NCBI GenBank assembly: GCA_964242415.1
Contig: CAXTAT010000024.1
Span: 27,886 to 91,885, forward strand
Source of the DNA: DASWOJ01 sp964242415
GTDB taxonomy: Bacteria > Pseudomonadota > Alphaproteobacteria > Acetobacterales > Acetobacteraceae
DNA: 64,000 nt
Reading direction: 5' to 3'
The stretch's first letter is position 1, and each line of letters opens with the position of its first letter. The notes beneath the pieces are model-generated. The model worked only from the letters and a program-made list of their open reading frames with translations, was not told the origin of the DNA and ran no database searches. Below, piece by piece: positions 1-8,722 of this stretch. The position numbers and the translations under genes were made by a program.

Positions 1-1263
1 GCCGGCGAGGCCCGGCGCCTGCAGGCTGCGTTGGCCCTCGCGGCGGGCGGCGGCGCCTTCGTGCTGCAGGGCGGCGACTGCGCCGAGAGCTTCAGCGGCT
101 TCACCGCCAACACCATCCGCGACACCTTCCGCGTGCTGCTGCAGATGGCCGTCGTGCTGACCTTCGGCGCCGGCGTGCCCACGGTGAAGATGGGCCGCAT
201 GGCCGGGCAGTACGCCAAGCCGCGCTCCTCCGGCATGGAGACGGTCGGCGCCGACACCCTGCCGTCCTACCGCGGCGACATCGTCAACGGCCCCGCCTTC
301 ACCGCCGCCGACCGCGTGCCGGACCCGCAGCGGATGGAGACCGGCTACTTCCAGTCCGCCGGCACCCTCAACTTGCTGCGCGCCTTCGCCGGCGGCGGCT
401 ACGCGGACCTGCACGAGGTGCACCGCTGGAACCTGGACTTCGCCGCCCGCTCCCCGTTGGCGGCCCGCTACCAGGACCTGGCCAACCGCATCGGCGAGAC
501 CTTGGCCTTCATGCAGGCGTGCGGCATGAGCGGCCTGAACACCCCGCAGATCCGCGAGACCGAGTTCTACACCAGCCACGAGGCCCTGCTGCTGCCCTAC
601 GAGCAGGCGCTGACCCGCATCGACAGCACCACCGGCCACCACTACGCCTGCAGCGCGCACTTCCTATGGATCGGCGACCGCACCCGGCAGTTGGACGGCG
701 CGCACGTCGAGTTCCTGCGCGGCGTGCGCAACCCGATCGGCCTGAAGGTCGGCCCGACGATGGGGGCGGATGAGCTGCTGCGCCTGATCGACGTGCTGAA
801 CCCCCTGGACGTGCCGGGCCGCCTGACGCTGATCAGCCGCATGGGCGTGGACAAGGTGGCCAGCCGCCTGCCGCCGCTGCTGCGCGCCGTGCAGCGCGCC
901 GGGCGGCAGGTGGTGTGGCTATGCGACCCGATGCACGGCAACACCATCAGCGTCAGGGGCGAGAGCGACACCCAGCCCAAGGTGAAGACCCGCAGCTTCG
1001 ACAGCATCCTGTCCGAGGTGCGCGGCTTCTTCGACGCCCACGCCGCGGCCGGCACCTGGGCGGGCGGCGTGCACGTGGAGATGACGGGCCAGCCGGTGAC
1101 GGAGTGCGTCGGCGGCGCGCACCAACTGACGGAGGCCGACCTCGGCGCGCGCTACGAGACGTTCTGCGACCCGCGCCTGAACGCCGAGCAATCCCTGGAA
1201 CTGGCCTTCCTGGTAGCGGAGGAGCTAAAGCGCCGCCGTGGCACCCCCGGAGCGCCAGCATGA
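1..1263 (+). CDS. 3-deoxy-7-phosphoheptulonate synthase, class II (5' truncated by window edge)
   Basis: This enzyme condenses phosphoenolpyruvate with erythrose 4-phosphate to DAHP, the entry step of the shikimate pathway, in the cytosol. The reading frame is open from base 1, so the N-terminus lies outside the window. A TTG at 31 could be mistaken for a start, but the family signature is already under way upstream of it. About 420 codons are present, against roughly 450-480 for complete class II (plant/mycobacterial type) enzymes. Visible hallmarks in order are QGGDCAES at residues 23-30 of the visible part, KMGRMAGQYAKPRS, NPIGLKVGPT, WLCDPMHGNT and HVEMTGQPVTEC. The stop is followed by a dispersed repeat and then the NAD salvage pair on the same strand; no functional link to these is implied. 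The family assignment is very secure. Confidence 0.95.
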   Translation, partial: AGEARRLQAALALAAGGGAFVLQGGDCAESFSGFTANTIRDTFRVLLQMAVVLTFGAGVPTVKMGRMAGQYAKPRSSGMETVGADTLPSYRGDIVNGPAFTAADRVPDPQRMETGYFQSAGTLNLLRAFAGGGYADLHEVHRWNLDFAARSPLAARYQDLANRIGETLAFMQACGMSGLNTPQIRETEFYTSHEALLLPYEQALTRIDSTTGHHYACSAHFLWIGDRTRQLDGAHVEFLRGVRNPIGLKVGPTMGADELLRLIDVLNPLDVPGRLTLISRMGVDKVASRLPPLLRAVQRAGRQVVWLCDPMHGNTISVRGESDTQPKVKTRSFDSILSEVRGFFDAHAAAGTWAGGVHVEMTGQPVTECVGGAHQLTEADLGARYETFCDPRLNAEQSLELAFLVAEELKRRRGTPGAPA

Positions 1264-1280
1264 AAACGCCACTGCTTCTG

Positions 1281-1408
1281 CTCCCTCTCCCTCCGGGAGA
1301 GGGCCGGGGTGAGGGAAGCGGCAAGCACAGTCCTTCAAGGTCGAAGACGCGGCAGCGCCAACGCGAGCCGGGACATGGCTCTCACCCCACCCCCCTCCCG
1401 GAGGCGGA
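1281..1408. repeat. Dispersed inverted-arm repeat, family A, copy 1
   Basis: The left arm (CTCCCTCTCCCTCCGGGAGA and onward to GGTGAGGG) is itself partly palindromic. After about 60 bases an inverted, diverged arm follows (CTCACCCC...CTCCCGGAGG). The right arm ends in GGAGGAAT, which lies 10 bases before the ATG at 1421 and can act as the ribosome binding site of the next gene. The same design recurs at 4641, 9580, 17755, 22308, 28602 and 42657, and as a single arm at 25469. Confidence 0.8.
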
Positions 1409-1420
1409 GGAATCAGCAGT

Positions 1421-2605
1421 ATGACCTCCCTCACCGACGACATCGCCCACCGGACCGACGCCTACTTCACCCGCACCCGAGACGTGGTGGCCCGGTTCGG
1501 CGACCGCACCGTCACTTACGCCGTCTTCCTGCGCCGCCCGGTGATCTCCGCCGCCCAACTGATGCTGGACTGGCTGGACCAAGTGGCGGCGGCACGCGGC
1601 ACGCACTTCGAATACCAGGTCGTCCACCCCGAGGGCACCTGGGTCGGCGCCGGCGAGCCTATCGCCTACATCACCGGCAGCCTCCTGGCCCTGGCCGACT
1701 GCGAGACCATCTTCCTGCAGAAGCTCGGCGCCACCTGCGTGGCCGCGCACAACGCCTATCAGATGTGCCTCGCCTTGCCCGGCGTCGCCTTCCTGGCCAT
1801 GGACGCCCGGCACTGCGCCGGCGCGGAGATGCAGACCATGATGGCCTACGCCGCCGGCGTCGGCAGCCGCGCCGCGCAGGCCGAGGGCGCGCGCGGCTTC
1901 GTCGGCGCCAGCACGGACGTGGCAGCGCCCTTCGTCGGCGGCGTCCGCGGCGTAGGCACCATGCCGCATGCGCTGATCGGCTACGCCGGCTCCACCGTCC
2001 GCGCCGCCGAGATGTTCCGCGAAGCCTGCCCAGACGAGGCGCTGACGGTGCTGACCGACTTCTTCGGCCTGGAGGTCACCGATGGCTTGGCGGTGTGCCG
2101 CACCTTCCCCGACCTCGCCGCCGCCGGCCGGCTGTCGGTGCGCCTGGACACCCATGGCGGGCGCTACCTGGAGGGCCTGGACCCCGCCACCAGCTACGCC
2201 GTGCTGGACCGTCGCGCCCCCGGCGCCATCCGCCGCTACCGCAGCGACGCCGAGCTGCGCCACCTGGTCGGCACTGGCGTCTCGGCAGCGGCGATCTGGC
2301 ACATGCGGGAAGCCCTGGACGACGGTGGCTTTCCCCACGTGAAGATCGTGGTGTCGTCCGGTTTCGGCGTGTCGAAGTGCCGGGTGATGGCGGACACCCG
2401 CGCGCCCATCGACGTGGTAGGCACCGGCAGCTTCCTCCCCTCGGATTGGCACGAGACGTATGCGACGGCCGACATCATCGCCTATGACGGGGTGGAGCGG
2501 GTGAAGGTCGGGCGCGAGTTCCTGCTGCGCGCCGCCGCGCAAGGCCGTCCTACCGCGGCGCACCAAGTTGACACGGTTGGTGCGGCCCCCAGGTCTGGTG
2601 CATGA
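1421..2605 (+). CDS. pncB: Nicotinate phosphoribosyltransferase
   Basis: Converts nicotinate and PRPP to nicotinate mononucleotide in the salvage (Preiss-Handler) route to NAD. The 394-aa product has the usual family pattern: an N-terminal part with DAYFTRTRDV, a central ARHCAGAEM stretch, GTMPHALIGYAG (the conserved GT-x-x-H block), LTDFFGLEVTDGL, and a late VVSSGFGVSKC/VVGTGSFL phosphate-binding region. The ATG start is preceded at 10 bases by GGAGG, which is contributed by the upstream repeat. The stop overlaps the nadE start (ATGA at 2602-2605). The two genes are therefore probably translationally coupled, and together they cover two of the three salvage steps. The C-terminal 15 or so residues are rich in Pro, Ala and Arg and look unconserved. 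The symbol is by function; orthology to E. coli pncB was not tested. Confidence 0.9.
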   Translation: MTSLTDDIAHRTDAYFTRTRDVVARFGDRTVTYAVFLRRPVISAAQLMLDWLDQVAAARGTHFEYQVVHPEGTWVGAGEPIAYITGSLLALADCETIFLQKLGATCVAAHNAYQMCLALPGVAFLAMDARHCAGAEMQTMMAYAAGVGSRAAQAEGARGFVGASTDVAAPFVGGVRGVGTMPHALIGYAGSTVRAAEMFREACPDEALTVLTDFFGLEVTDGLAVCRTFPDLAAAGRLSVRLDTHGGRYLEGLDPATSYAVLDRRAPGAIRRYRSDAELRHLVGTGVSAAAIWHMREALDDGGFPHVKIVVSSGFGVSKCRVMADTRAPIDVVGTGSFLPSDWHETYATADIIAYDGVERVKVGREFLLRAAAQGRPTAAHQVDTVGAAPRSGA

Positions 2606-4266
2606 CCCAGACATTGCGCATCGCGCTCGCCCAGATCGACACGCACCTTGGCGAGGTCGCAGTGAACGTTGCGCGCATCCGCCGTGCCCGGGCCGAGGCG
2701 GCGGTGCTCGGGGCGGACCTGGTGGTGACCCCGGAGTTCTCCGTCGGCGGCTACCCGCCGGAGGACCTGGTCCGCAAGCCCGCCTTCGTGGAACTGTGCG
2801 AGGCCGCCATCGAGGAGCTGGCGCAGGACACCGCCGATGGCGGCCCGGGCCTGATCGTCGGTGGCCCCTGGCGCGACGGCGGCCTGCTGTTCAACGCCGC
2901 CTTCGTGCTGGAGGGCGGGCGCATCATCGCCCGGCGCGCTAAGCACGAGCTGCCCAACTACGGCGTGTTCGACGAGAAGCGGGTGTTTGACGCCGGGCCG
3001 TCCCCGGGTCCGGTGAACTTCCGCGGCGTGCGCCTGGGCCTGATGGTATGTGAGGACTTCTGGCTGCCTGCCGTGTCCGAAACCCTGGCCGAAAGCGGCG
3101 CCGAGCTGCTGCTGTCGATCAACGGCAGCCCGTTCGAGGACGGCAAGCAGGCCCGGCGCATCGGCCTTGGCGTCGAGCGCGTGGTGGAGACCGGGCTGCC
3201 CTTCGTATTCCTCGGCCAGGTCGCGGGCCAGGACGAGCTGGTGTTCGACGGCGCCAGCTTCGTGCTGAACCAGGACCGCTCCCTGGCGGTGCAGATGCCG
3301 TTCTTCGAGGAGGCATTGACCATCACCGAATGGCGCCGCGACGGCGAGCGCATGGTCTGCGTGCCGCAGCCGCTGCCGCCGGAGCCGGACCGGCTGGAGC
3401 TGATCTACCGCTGCATGATGCTCGGCCTCGGCGACTACGTCCGCAAGAACCGCTTCCCCGGCATCCTGCTCGGCCTGTCCGGCGGCATCGACAGCGCGCT
3501 GTCGGCGGCCGTGGCGGTGGACGCCTTGGGTGCGGACCAAGTGCGGGCGGTGATGCTGCCCAGCCCCTACACCGGGCGCGACAGCCTGGAGGACGCGGCC
3601 GAGTGCGCGCGGCTGCTGGGCGTGCACTGCGACACCATCCCCATCCAGCCGGCGATGGATGCCTTCGGGGACGCGCTGGCCCCGGTGTTCGCCGGGCGGC
3701 AGGCCGACATCACCGAGGAGAACATCCAGTCGCGTAGCCGCGGGCTGATCCTGATGGCGATGAGCAACAAGTTCGGCGACATGCTGCTGACGACCGGCAA
3801 CAAATCCGAAATGTCAGTGGGTTACGCGACGCTGTATGGCGATATGTGCGGCGGCTACTCCGTGCTAAAGGACGTTTACAAGACGACGGTGTTCGCCCTG
3901 TGCCGCTGGCGCAACGCGCACCGCCCGCACGACGCCCGCGGCCCCGACGGCCCCGTGATGCCCGGCCGCGTGATCACCAAGGCGCCCTCTGCCGAGTTGA
4001 AGCACGACCAGACCGACCAGGACACCCTGCCGCCCTATGCCGACCTGGACGCCATCCTGGAGGGGCTGGTCGAGGGCGAGCAGTCCGTCGATGCCCTCGT
4101 GGAGCGCGGCTTCGACCGGGCGACGGTGCTGCGGGTCTGGCGGATGCTGGACCGGGCGGAGTATAAGCGCCGCCAGGCCCCGCCGGGCGTGAAGATCACC
4201 CCGCGCGCCTTCGGACGGGACCGGCGCTACCCGATCACCAACGGCTACACTGGATTGGTTGCTTGA
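2602..4266 (+). CDS. nadE: Glutamine-dependent NAD+ synthase
   Basis: Amidates nicotinic acid adenine dinucleotide to NAD+ using ATP and glutamine, the last step of NAD synthesis. The 554-aa protein has two domains. An N-terminal nitrilase-like glutaminase carries the catalytic triad Glu45 (TPEFSVGG), Lys114 (RAKHELPNY) and Cys150 (MVCEDFW). A C-terminal synthetase has the PP-loop LSGGIDSA near residues 292-298, followed by TTGNKSE and GYATLYGD. The length is normal for the two-domain form. It overlaps the upstream phosphoribosyltransferase by 4 bases, and its own stop is overlapped by the TTG start of the next small gene, so the three probably form one transcript. All catalytic residues are present. 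Confidence 0.97.
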   Translation: MTQTLRIALAQIDTHLGEVAVNVARIRRARAEAAVLGADLVVTPEFSVGGYPPEDLVRKPAFVELCEAAIEELAQDTADGGPGLIVGGPWRDGGLLFNAAFVLEGGRIIARRAKHELPNYGVFDEKRVFDAGPSPGPVNFRGVRLGLMVCEDFWLPAVSETLAESGAELLLSINGSPFEDGKQARRIGLGVERVVETGLPFVFLGQVAGQDELVFDGASFVLNQDRSLAVQMPFFEEALTITEWRRDGERMVCVPQPLPPEPDRLELIYRCMMLGLGDYVRKNRFPGILLGLSGGIDSALSAAVAVDALGADQVRAVMLPSPYTGRDSLEDAAECARLLGVHCDTIPIQPAMDAFGDALAPVFAGRQADITEENIQSRSRGLILMAMSNKFGDMLLTTGNKSEMSVGYATLYGDMCGGYSVLKDVYKTTVFALCRWRNAHRPHDARGPDGPVMPGRVITKAPSAELKHDQTDQDTLPPYADLDAILEGLVEGEQSVDALVERGFDRATVLRVWRMLDRAEYKRRQAPPGVKITPRAFGRDRRYPITNGYTGLVA

Positions 4267-4628
4267 ACGATTCGCCACCGCCGCCTGCCGCCCCGTCCAT
4301 CCGCGTACGCATCCTGGACCTGTCCGGCGGGGCCGAGGAGGGCATCGTCGAGGAGGTCGGGCCGTTCCCGGACGTGGAGACCGCCAACCAGTTCGCCCGG
4401 CGCTACGTGCGCGACAGCGTGGAGCGGTGCCGGGCGCAGGGCATGGCGCCGCAGGCGGTGCTGGACGCCTGGTTCGCGTTCGGCGAGGACGCCGAGGTGC
4501 TGGGCGGCGAGGGCGGCTGGCGCAGCGCGGCCGAGCTGTCCGACTTCGCCGCCCGCCGGGCAAAGCCCGCGGACCGCGATTGGCGCTCGATCGACCCACG
4601 CCTAACCGAAGACGAGGACGAAGAGTGA
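4263..4628 (+). CDS. Conserved-looking hypothetical protein, 121 aa
   Basis: I do not recognise a named family. The frame starts at a TTG overlapping the nadE stop (TTGA), which suggests translational coupling. The product is soluble and acidic at the C-terminus (ending EDEDEE), with a Pro-rich first 12 residues, then a compact alpha/beta-looking core containing VRILDLSGGAEEG and a helical stretch around FARRYVRDSVERCRAQGM. There is no signal peptide, membrane segment or recognisable catalytic motif. It ends just before a dispersed repeat. Codon use matches its neighbours (strong G/C third positions), which supports a real gene. Its position next to nadE may reflect co-transcription only. Confidence 0.7.
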   Translation: MNDSPPPPAAPSIRVRILDLSGGAEEGIVEEVGPFPDVETANQFARRYVRDSVERCRAQGMAPQAVLDAWFAFGEDAEVLGGEGGWRSAAELSDFAARRAKPADRDWRSIDPRLTEDEDEE

Positions 4629-4640
4629 CGCCACTGCTGC

Positions 4641-4777
4641 CTCCCCCTCTCCCTCCGGGAGAGGGCCGGGGTGAGGGGGTCCTGCGGCACGCACCAATCC
4701 TCGCCAGACAGAGCCGCCATCCCACTGGCCAAGAACAGCGCACGCCCTCTCCCGGCGGGAGAGGAAGCCGGCAGCCC
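4641..4777. repeat. Dispersed inverted-arm repeat, family A, copy 2
   Basis: The left arm matches the family consensus almost perfectly (4641-4678). The right arm, CCCTCTCCCGGCGGGAGAGG at 4745-4764, lacks the CTCACCCC outer part. The element fills nearly the whole gap between the hypothetical gene and gltX and ends a few bases before the gltX ATG. Its purine-rich GAGAGGAAG is about 17 bases from that start, somewhat far for a ribosome binding site. Confidence 0.8.
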
Positions 4778-4782
4778 GCCCC

Positions 4783-6114
4783 ATGAAGCTGCGTTTCGCC
4801 CCCAGCCCGACCGGCCTGCTGCACGTCGGCAACGCCCGCATCGCCCTAGCCAACTACCTCCTGGCCAAGCGCCACGGCGGCCAATTCCTGCTGCGGCTGG
4901 ACGACACCGACACCGAGCGCAACCGCCCGGAGTACGAGGAGGCCATCGCCCACGACCTACGCTGGATGGGCCTGTCCTGGGACGAGACCTTCCGCCAGTC
5001 CGACCGCCTGGACTTGTACGCCGCCGCAGCCGAGAAGCTGAAGGCCTCCGGCCGCCTCTACCCCTGCTTCGAAAGCGAAGAAGAACTGGCCGCCAAGCGC
5101 GAGATGCGCACCAAGCGCCACCAGCCCCCCCTCTACGACCGCGCCATGCTGAAGCTCACCCCCGAGCAGCGCGCCAAGGCCGAGGCCGGCGGCAAGCGCC
5201 CATACTGGCGCTTCCTGCTCTCCGGCTACCCCGCCGAGTGGGGCGACATGGTACTCGGCCCCCGCTCGGTGAAGCTGACCGCCGTGTCCGACCCGGTGCT
5301 GATCCGCGCCGACGGCACTCCCCTCTACACCTTCACCAGCGTCGTGGACGACATCGACTCCGGCATCACCCACATCGTCCGCGGCGAGGACCATGTGACC
5401 AACACCGGCATCCAGATCGACATCTTCGCCGCCCTCGGCGCCCGCCCGGCGGCGTTCCGCTTCGCCCACCTGCCGCTGCTGGTCGATGAGGAGGGCGGCA
5501 AGCTGTCCAAGCGCCTCGGCGCCCTGTCCCTGCGCAGCCTGCGTGGCGACGGCGTGGAGCCGGTGGCGCTGACCGGCTACCTCGCCCGCCTCGGCACCTC
5601 CGACGACCCGGCGCCGCAGGCCCCCGACGCCATGGCCCCCACCTACGACCTCAGCCACGTCTCACAATCTTCCCCCCGCTTCGACGGCCGCCAGTTGCTG
5701 GCCCTGAACCGCAAGGTGCTGCACGAGCTGCCGTTCGAGGCGGTGCAGGACCGCCTGCCGCCCTCCGCCACCCCGGCGTTCTGGACCGCCGTGCGCGGCA
5801 ACCTGGACTTCCTGCGTGAGGCGCGCGGCTGGTGGGACGTGGTGGCCGGGACCATCGTGCCCCCGGTGATCGAGGGCGAGGCCGAGTTCCTGGCCCAAGC
5901 CGTGGACGCCCTGCCGCCGGAACCATGGGACAACCAAGTCTGGCCCGCCTGGATCGACCGCCTCAAGGCCGCCTCCGGCCGCAAGGGCAAGCGCCTGTTC
6001 CTGCCGCTGCGCCTGGCGCTGACTGGGGAGGAGCACGGCCCGGAGCTGCGCGACCTGCTGCCCCTGATGGGCCGCGCCCGTGCCGCGGACCGGCTGCGGC
6101 TGGCCGCCGCATAA
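4783..6114 (+). CDS. gltX: Glutamyl-tRNA synthetase
   Basis: Charges tRNA-Glu (and possibly tRNA-Gln, as is usual where the amidotransferase route is used). The 443-aa class Ic synthetase begins RFAPSPTG, with the HIGH-type signature as HVGN at residues 14-17 and the KMSKS loop as KLSKR at 240-244. LRLDDTDTERN and IVRGEDH are also diagnostic. The C-terminal anticodon-binding part is a little short and ends in PLMGRARAADRLR. Many alphaproteobacteria carry two gltX genes; which of the two this is cannot be decided from one window. The ATG start is the only sensible one, with the family motif starting five residues in. Confidence 0.96.
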   Translation: MKLRFAPSPTGLLHVGNARIALANYLLAKRHGGQFLLRLDDTDTERNRPEYEEAIAHDLRWMGLSWDETFRQSDRLDLYAAAAEKLKASGRLYPCFESEEELAAKREMRTKRHQPPLYDRAMLKLTPEQRAKAEAGGKRPYWRFLLSGYPAEWGDMVLGPRSVKLTAVSDPVLIRADGTPLYTFTSVVDDIDSGITHIVRGEDHVTNTGIQIDIFAALGARPAAFRFAHLPLLVDEEGGKLSKRLGALSLRSLRGDGVEPVALTGYLARLGTSDDPAPQAPDAMAPTYDLSHVSQSSPRFDGRQLLALNRKVLHELPFEAVQDRLPPSATPAFWTAVRGNLDFLREARGWWDVVAGTIVPPVIEGEAEFLAQAVDALPPEPWDNQVWPAWIDRLKAASGRKGKRLFLPLRLALTGEEHGPELRDLLPLMGRARAADRLRLAAA

Positions 6115-6121
6115 CGCCCCG

Positions 6122-7255
6122 GTGGAGCGCCGGCAGCACAACCTCGGCCTGGACCTGGTCCGCTCCGCCGCCATCCTGCTGGTCCTGTTCAGCCACACGG
6201 CGGAGTGGTGGATGGGCGCCAGCCGCGCCACCGAGATCAGCTCCGCCTATATCGGCCGCATCGGCGTGGAGATCTTTTTCTCGCTCAGCGGGTTCCTGAT
6301 CGGCGGCATCCTGCTGCGCGCCATCGACGACGGCTTCGATGGCCCGGCACTGCGGCGGTTCTGGAGCCGGCGGTGGATGCGGACCCTGCCGGCATACTGG
6401 GTGGTGATGGGCCTGCTGGAGTGGCACTTCGGCGTGCTGGACTGGCGCAGCCTGCTGTTCCTGCAGAACTTCGTCCCGCGCGCCGGATGGACGCCGCTGA
6501 CCCTGCACACCTGGTCGCTGGCGCTGGAGGAGTGGTTCTACCTGTTCGTGCCGCTGCTGCTGATGGCGGCGCTGGCGCTGCTGCGGCGGCGGGAGCGGTG
6601 GGCGCCGCCGCTGGTATGCGTGGCATTGATCGTGGCCTGCACGGTGGGCCGGGGCGCCGCCGGGCTATCGCCGCACCCGTTCTGGGGGCCGGAGCCGCCG
6701 ATCAACCCGGTGCTGCGGCTGGATTGCGCGGCCTGGGGCCTGCTGGCGGCCTGGCTGGTGCGGCGCCGCCCGGTGCCGGCGATGGCGGCCTGGGGACTGC
6801 TTGGGGTCGGCGGGGTGATGCTGCTGGTGCTCGGCTGGGTATGGGCCGGGGTGTTCGCGCCGGAGCGGCTAATCCCCTGGGGGTTCTACGTGTGGGGTTC
6901 AGCCTGGGCGCCGCTGCACACGACGCTGGAGGAGGCGGCGGCGGCCTGCATCGTGTTGGGCCTGCACCGCCTGCTGCCGCGGGGCGAGGGGCCGTTGGCC
7001 TGGGCTGCCGGCACCGTGGCGGCGCTGTCCTATGCGTTGTACCTGGTCCACGTTCCCGTCCTGTATCTCAGCCGCACGACGGGACTGGACGATGCCATCC
7101 GCTGGGGGCCGCGCCTGGCCATGGCGGGGCTAGTGCTGGCGGCTGCGCTGGCGCTGCGCCTGCTGGTGGAACTGCCGGCACTGGCGATCCGCGACCGCCT
7201 GGTGCCCGACCGGCGAGGGGTTCCGCCCATCGACCGCCGCACCAAGGCTGCATAG
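6122..7255 (+). CDS. Acyltransferase-3 family integral membrane protein (OafA/YrhL-like)
   Basis: Members transfer acyl groups (acetyl, succinyl) to surface sugars such as O-antigen or exopolysaccharide; the substrate here is unknown. The product has about 377 aa with around ten hydrophobic segments. The N-terminal LDLVRSAAILLVLFSH contains the conserved R and H of the family, followed by FFSLSGFLIGGIL and RFWSRRWMRTLPAYW. A GTG at 6122 is chosen as start because the family normally begins a few residues before the LDxxR motif; an in-frame ATG at 6080 would overlap gltX by 35 bases. It converges with the DUF2142 gene on the minus strand. Both are candidates for envelope glycan work, but this is inference. 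Confidence 0.85.
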   Translation: MERRQHNLGLDLVRSAAILLVLFSHTAEWWMGASRATEISSAYIGRIGVEIFFSLSGFLIGGILLRAIDDGFDGPALRRFWSRRWMRTLPAYWVVMGLLEWHFGVLDWRSLLFLQNFVPRAGWTPLTLHTWSLALEEWFYLFVPLLLMAALALLRRRERWAPPLVCVALIVACTVGRGAAGLSPHPFWGPEPPINPVLRLDCAAWGLLAAWLVRRRPVPAMAAWGLLGVGGVMLLVLGWVWAGVFAPERLIPWGFYVWGSAWAPLHTTLEEAAAACIVLGLHRLLPRGEGPLAWAAGTVAALSYALYLVHVPVLYLSRTTGLDDAIRWGPRLAMAGLVLAAALALRLLVELPALAIRDRLVPDRRGVPPIDRRTKAA

Positions 7256-7293
7256 GTTCGTCAGCCCGGCTCCACTGCTGCGGCCCGGCTGCA

Positions 7294-8718
7294 CTACCGC
7301 AGGTAATAGGTTGCGACGGCCTGGACAGGAATGGCGACGGCACCGATCACGGCCGCGAGGACAACTGGTGCGCACGCGGCGGCCCCGGCCGCAGCGCCCC
7401 AGCGCACCGGCACGCCCGGCATCGCAAATGCCAGGAACGGCAGCAGCGGGATGAAGTAGCGGCCCTGGACGCCCGCAATCTCGTCGGCGCCGATCTGGGA
7501 CCAAGTGAGATACTGGCTGACATAGGTGGCGAACACCGCCGCAGCGATGCACGTAGCACCCCATAGCGCACCCCATGCTCTGCCCGGTCGTCCCAAGGAC
7601 GGTGCTGCGGCGAGCAGCGCGCCAACGGCCACGGCCAGTGCAACATACCAGATGGGATAGAGCAGGTCCGGCAGCAGCAGGTCGAGTTGGCCCAGCACGC
7701 CGACCATCTCCCGCAGGCGCACCCCTGGCTCGGCCGCCATCGCCCGCCACGGCAGGATGAACAGCAGCGCCGGCCGGTGCAGCAAGGTTTGAACCTGCAG
7801 CGCCGGGTCGGTCACGACGAAGCTGGCCGCCGGTCCCGGCCAGAGCGGGCCGCTGGCGTAGGGCGCCGGCAGCGGAAACGGCACCGCCGCCAGCCGGCGC
7901 GCCAGAAGGAACCATCCCACGCCCGGCAACCCCGCCAACGCGGCAGCCAGAACGCGCGTCCGCCTCCGTGCAGCAGTCAGCAGCAGCAGCCCGGCCAGCG
8001 GCAGGTAGGCCGGCTTGGCAGCAATGACCGGCGCCAGCGCCAATGCCGCCATCCAAGTAGGGGCTGCCATCGAGGCCGGCACCGCCCCAGCTCGGGTCAG
8101 CAAGGCCGCCGCCAGCACGGCGACGCCGATCAGCACGCCATCCTGGTTCACCGAGCCAGCCAAGTAGAGGCTCATCGGCAGCAGCAGCGCGGCAAGCAGC
8201 AGCGCATGGGCACGCCGGGCCACCAGCAGGGCGGCGGCACCGGCAACGGCATAGGCCAGGACGCTGCACAGCCGCGCGGCATGGATCGACCGCCACGGTG
8301 TCCAGCCCGCCCGATGCGCCATCCACAGCCCTGCCGCGGCAGGCAGGTAAAGAACGGGCGGGTAACTCGCGGTATTGATCGCGCTGACGTAGCGCGGACG
8401 CGGCATCCAGGCCCAGGCGTCCGCGACCTCGATGCCCGCCCGCGTCAGGCCCCGGCCCTGCGATCCCCCCGTCGGGCCAAAGCTCCACGTGGAGAAGATC
8501 AGCCCCTGATTGGCGGTCACCCCGGCATCCGCCACCGGCCGTCCCGCAACCTCGCGGTCTGGCCCGCGCCGCCCGATCAGGTTGCCGTGCGTGACGCTGT
8601 CCGCCCGGGCGATGTGCGCCGGCTCGTCCGGCACCTCGCCGAACGGGACCAGCAACGCATCAAGCCCGGCGGACACCACCGCCAGCAACAGGAACGATGC
8701 CGCCAGCAGCCGCCGCAC
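7294..8718 (-). CDS. DUF2142-family polytopic membrane protein
   Basis: The protein has about 474 aa, with an N-terminal membrane anchor, the family landmark PDEPAHIARA about 30 residues in, then multiple hydrophobic segments and a late GRYFIPLLP motif. DUF2142 proteins resemble lipid-linked sugar glycosyltransferases of the GT-C type and often sit with polysaccharide genes, but no reaction is established. The start is taken as GTG at 8718, which has a GGAGG nine bases upstream and lies just after the exonuclease III stop. The alternative ATG at 8754 adds twelve Cys/Arg/Trp-rich residues and overlaps the upstream gene. Co-transcription with xth is likely. Confidence 0.82.
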   Translation of the reverse strand: MRRLLAASFLLLAVVSAGLDALLVPFGEVPDEPAHIARADSVTHGNLIGRRGPDREVAGRPVADAGVTANQGLIFSTWSFGPTGGSQGRGLTRAGIEVADAWAWMPRPRYVSAINTASYPPVLYLPAAAGLWMAHRAGWTPWRSIHAARLCSVLAYAVAGAAALLVARRAHALLLAALLLPMSLYLAGSVNQDGVLIGVAVLAAALLTRAGAVPASMAAPTWMAALALAPVIAAKPAYLPLAGLLLLTAARRRTRVLAAALAGLPGVGWFLLARRLAAVPFPLPAPYASGPLWPGPAASFVVTDPALQVQTLLHRPALLFILPWRAMAAEPGVRLREMVGVLGQLDLLLPDLLYPIWYVALAVAVGALLAAAPSLGRPGRAWGALWGATCIAAAVFATYVSQYLTWSQIGADEIAGVQGRYFIPLLPFLAFAMPGVPVRWGAAAGAAACAPVVLAAVIGAVAIPVQAVATYYLR

Positions 8719-8722
8719 CGGC

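Noticed and set aside
6080..6121. ATG at 6080 as start of the acyltransferase gene
   Set aside because: It overlaps gltX by 35 bases and adds residues encoded by the gltX 3' end; the GTG at 6122 fits the family N-terminus.
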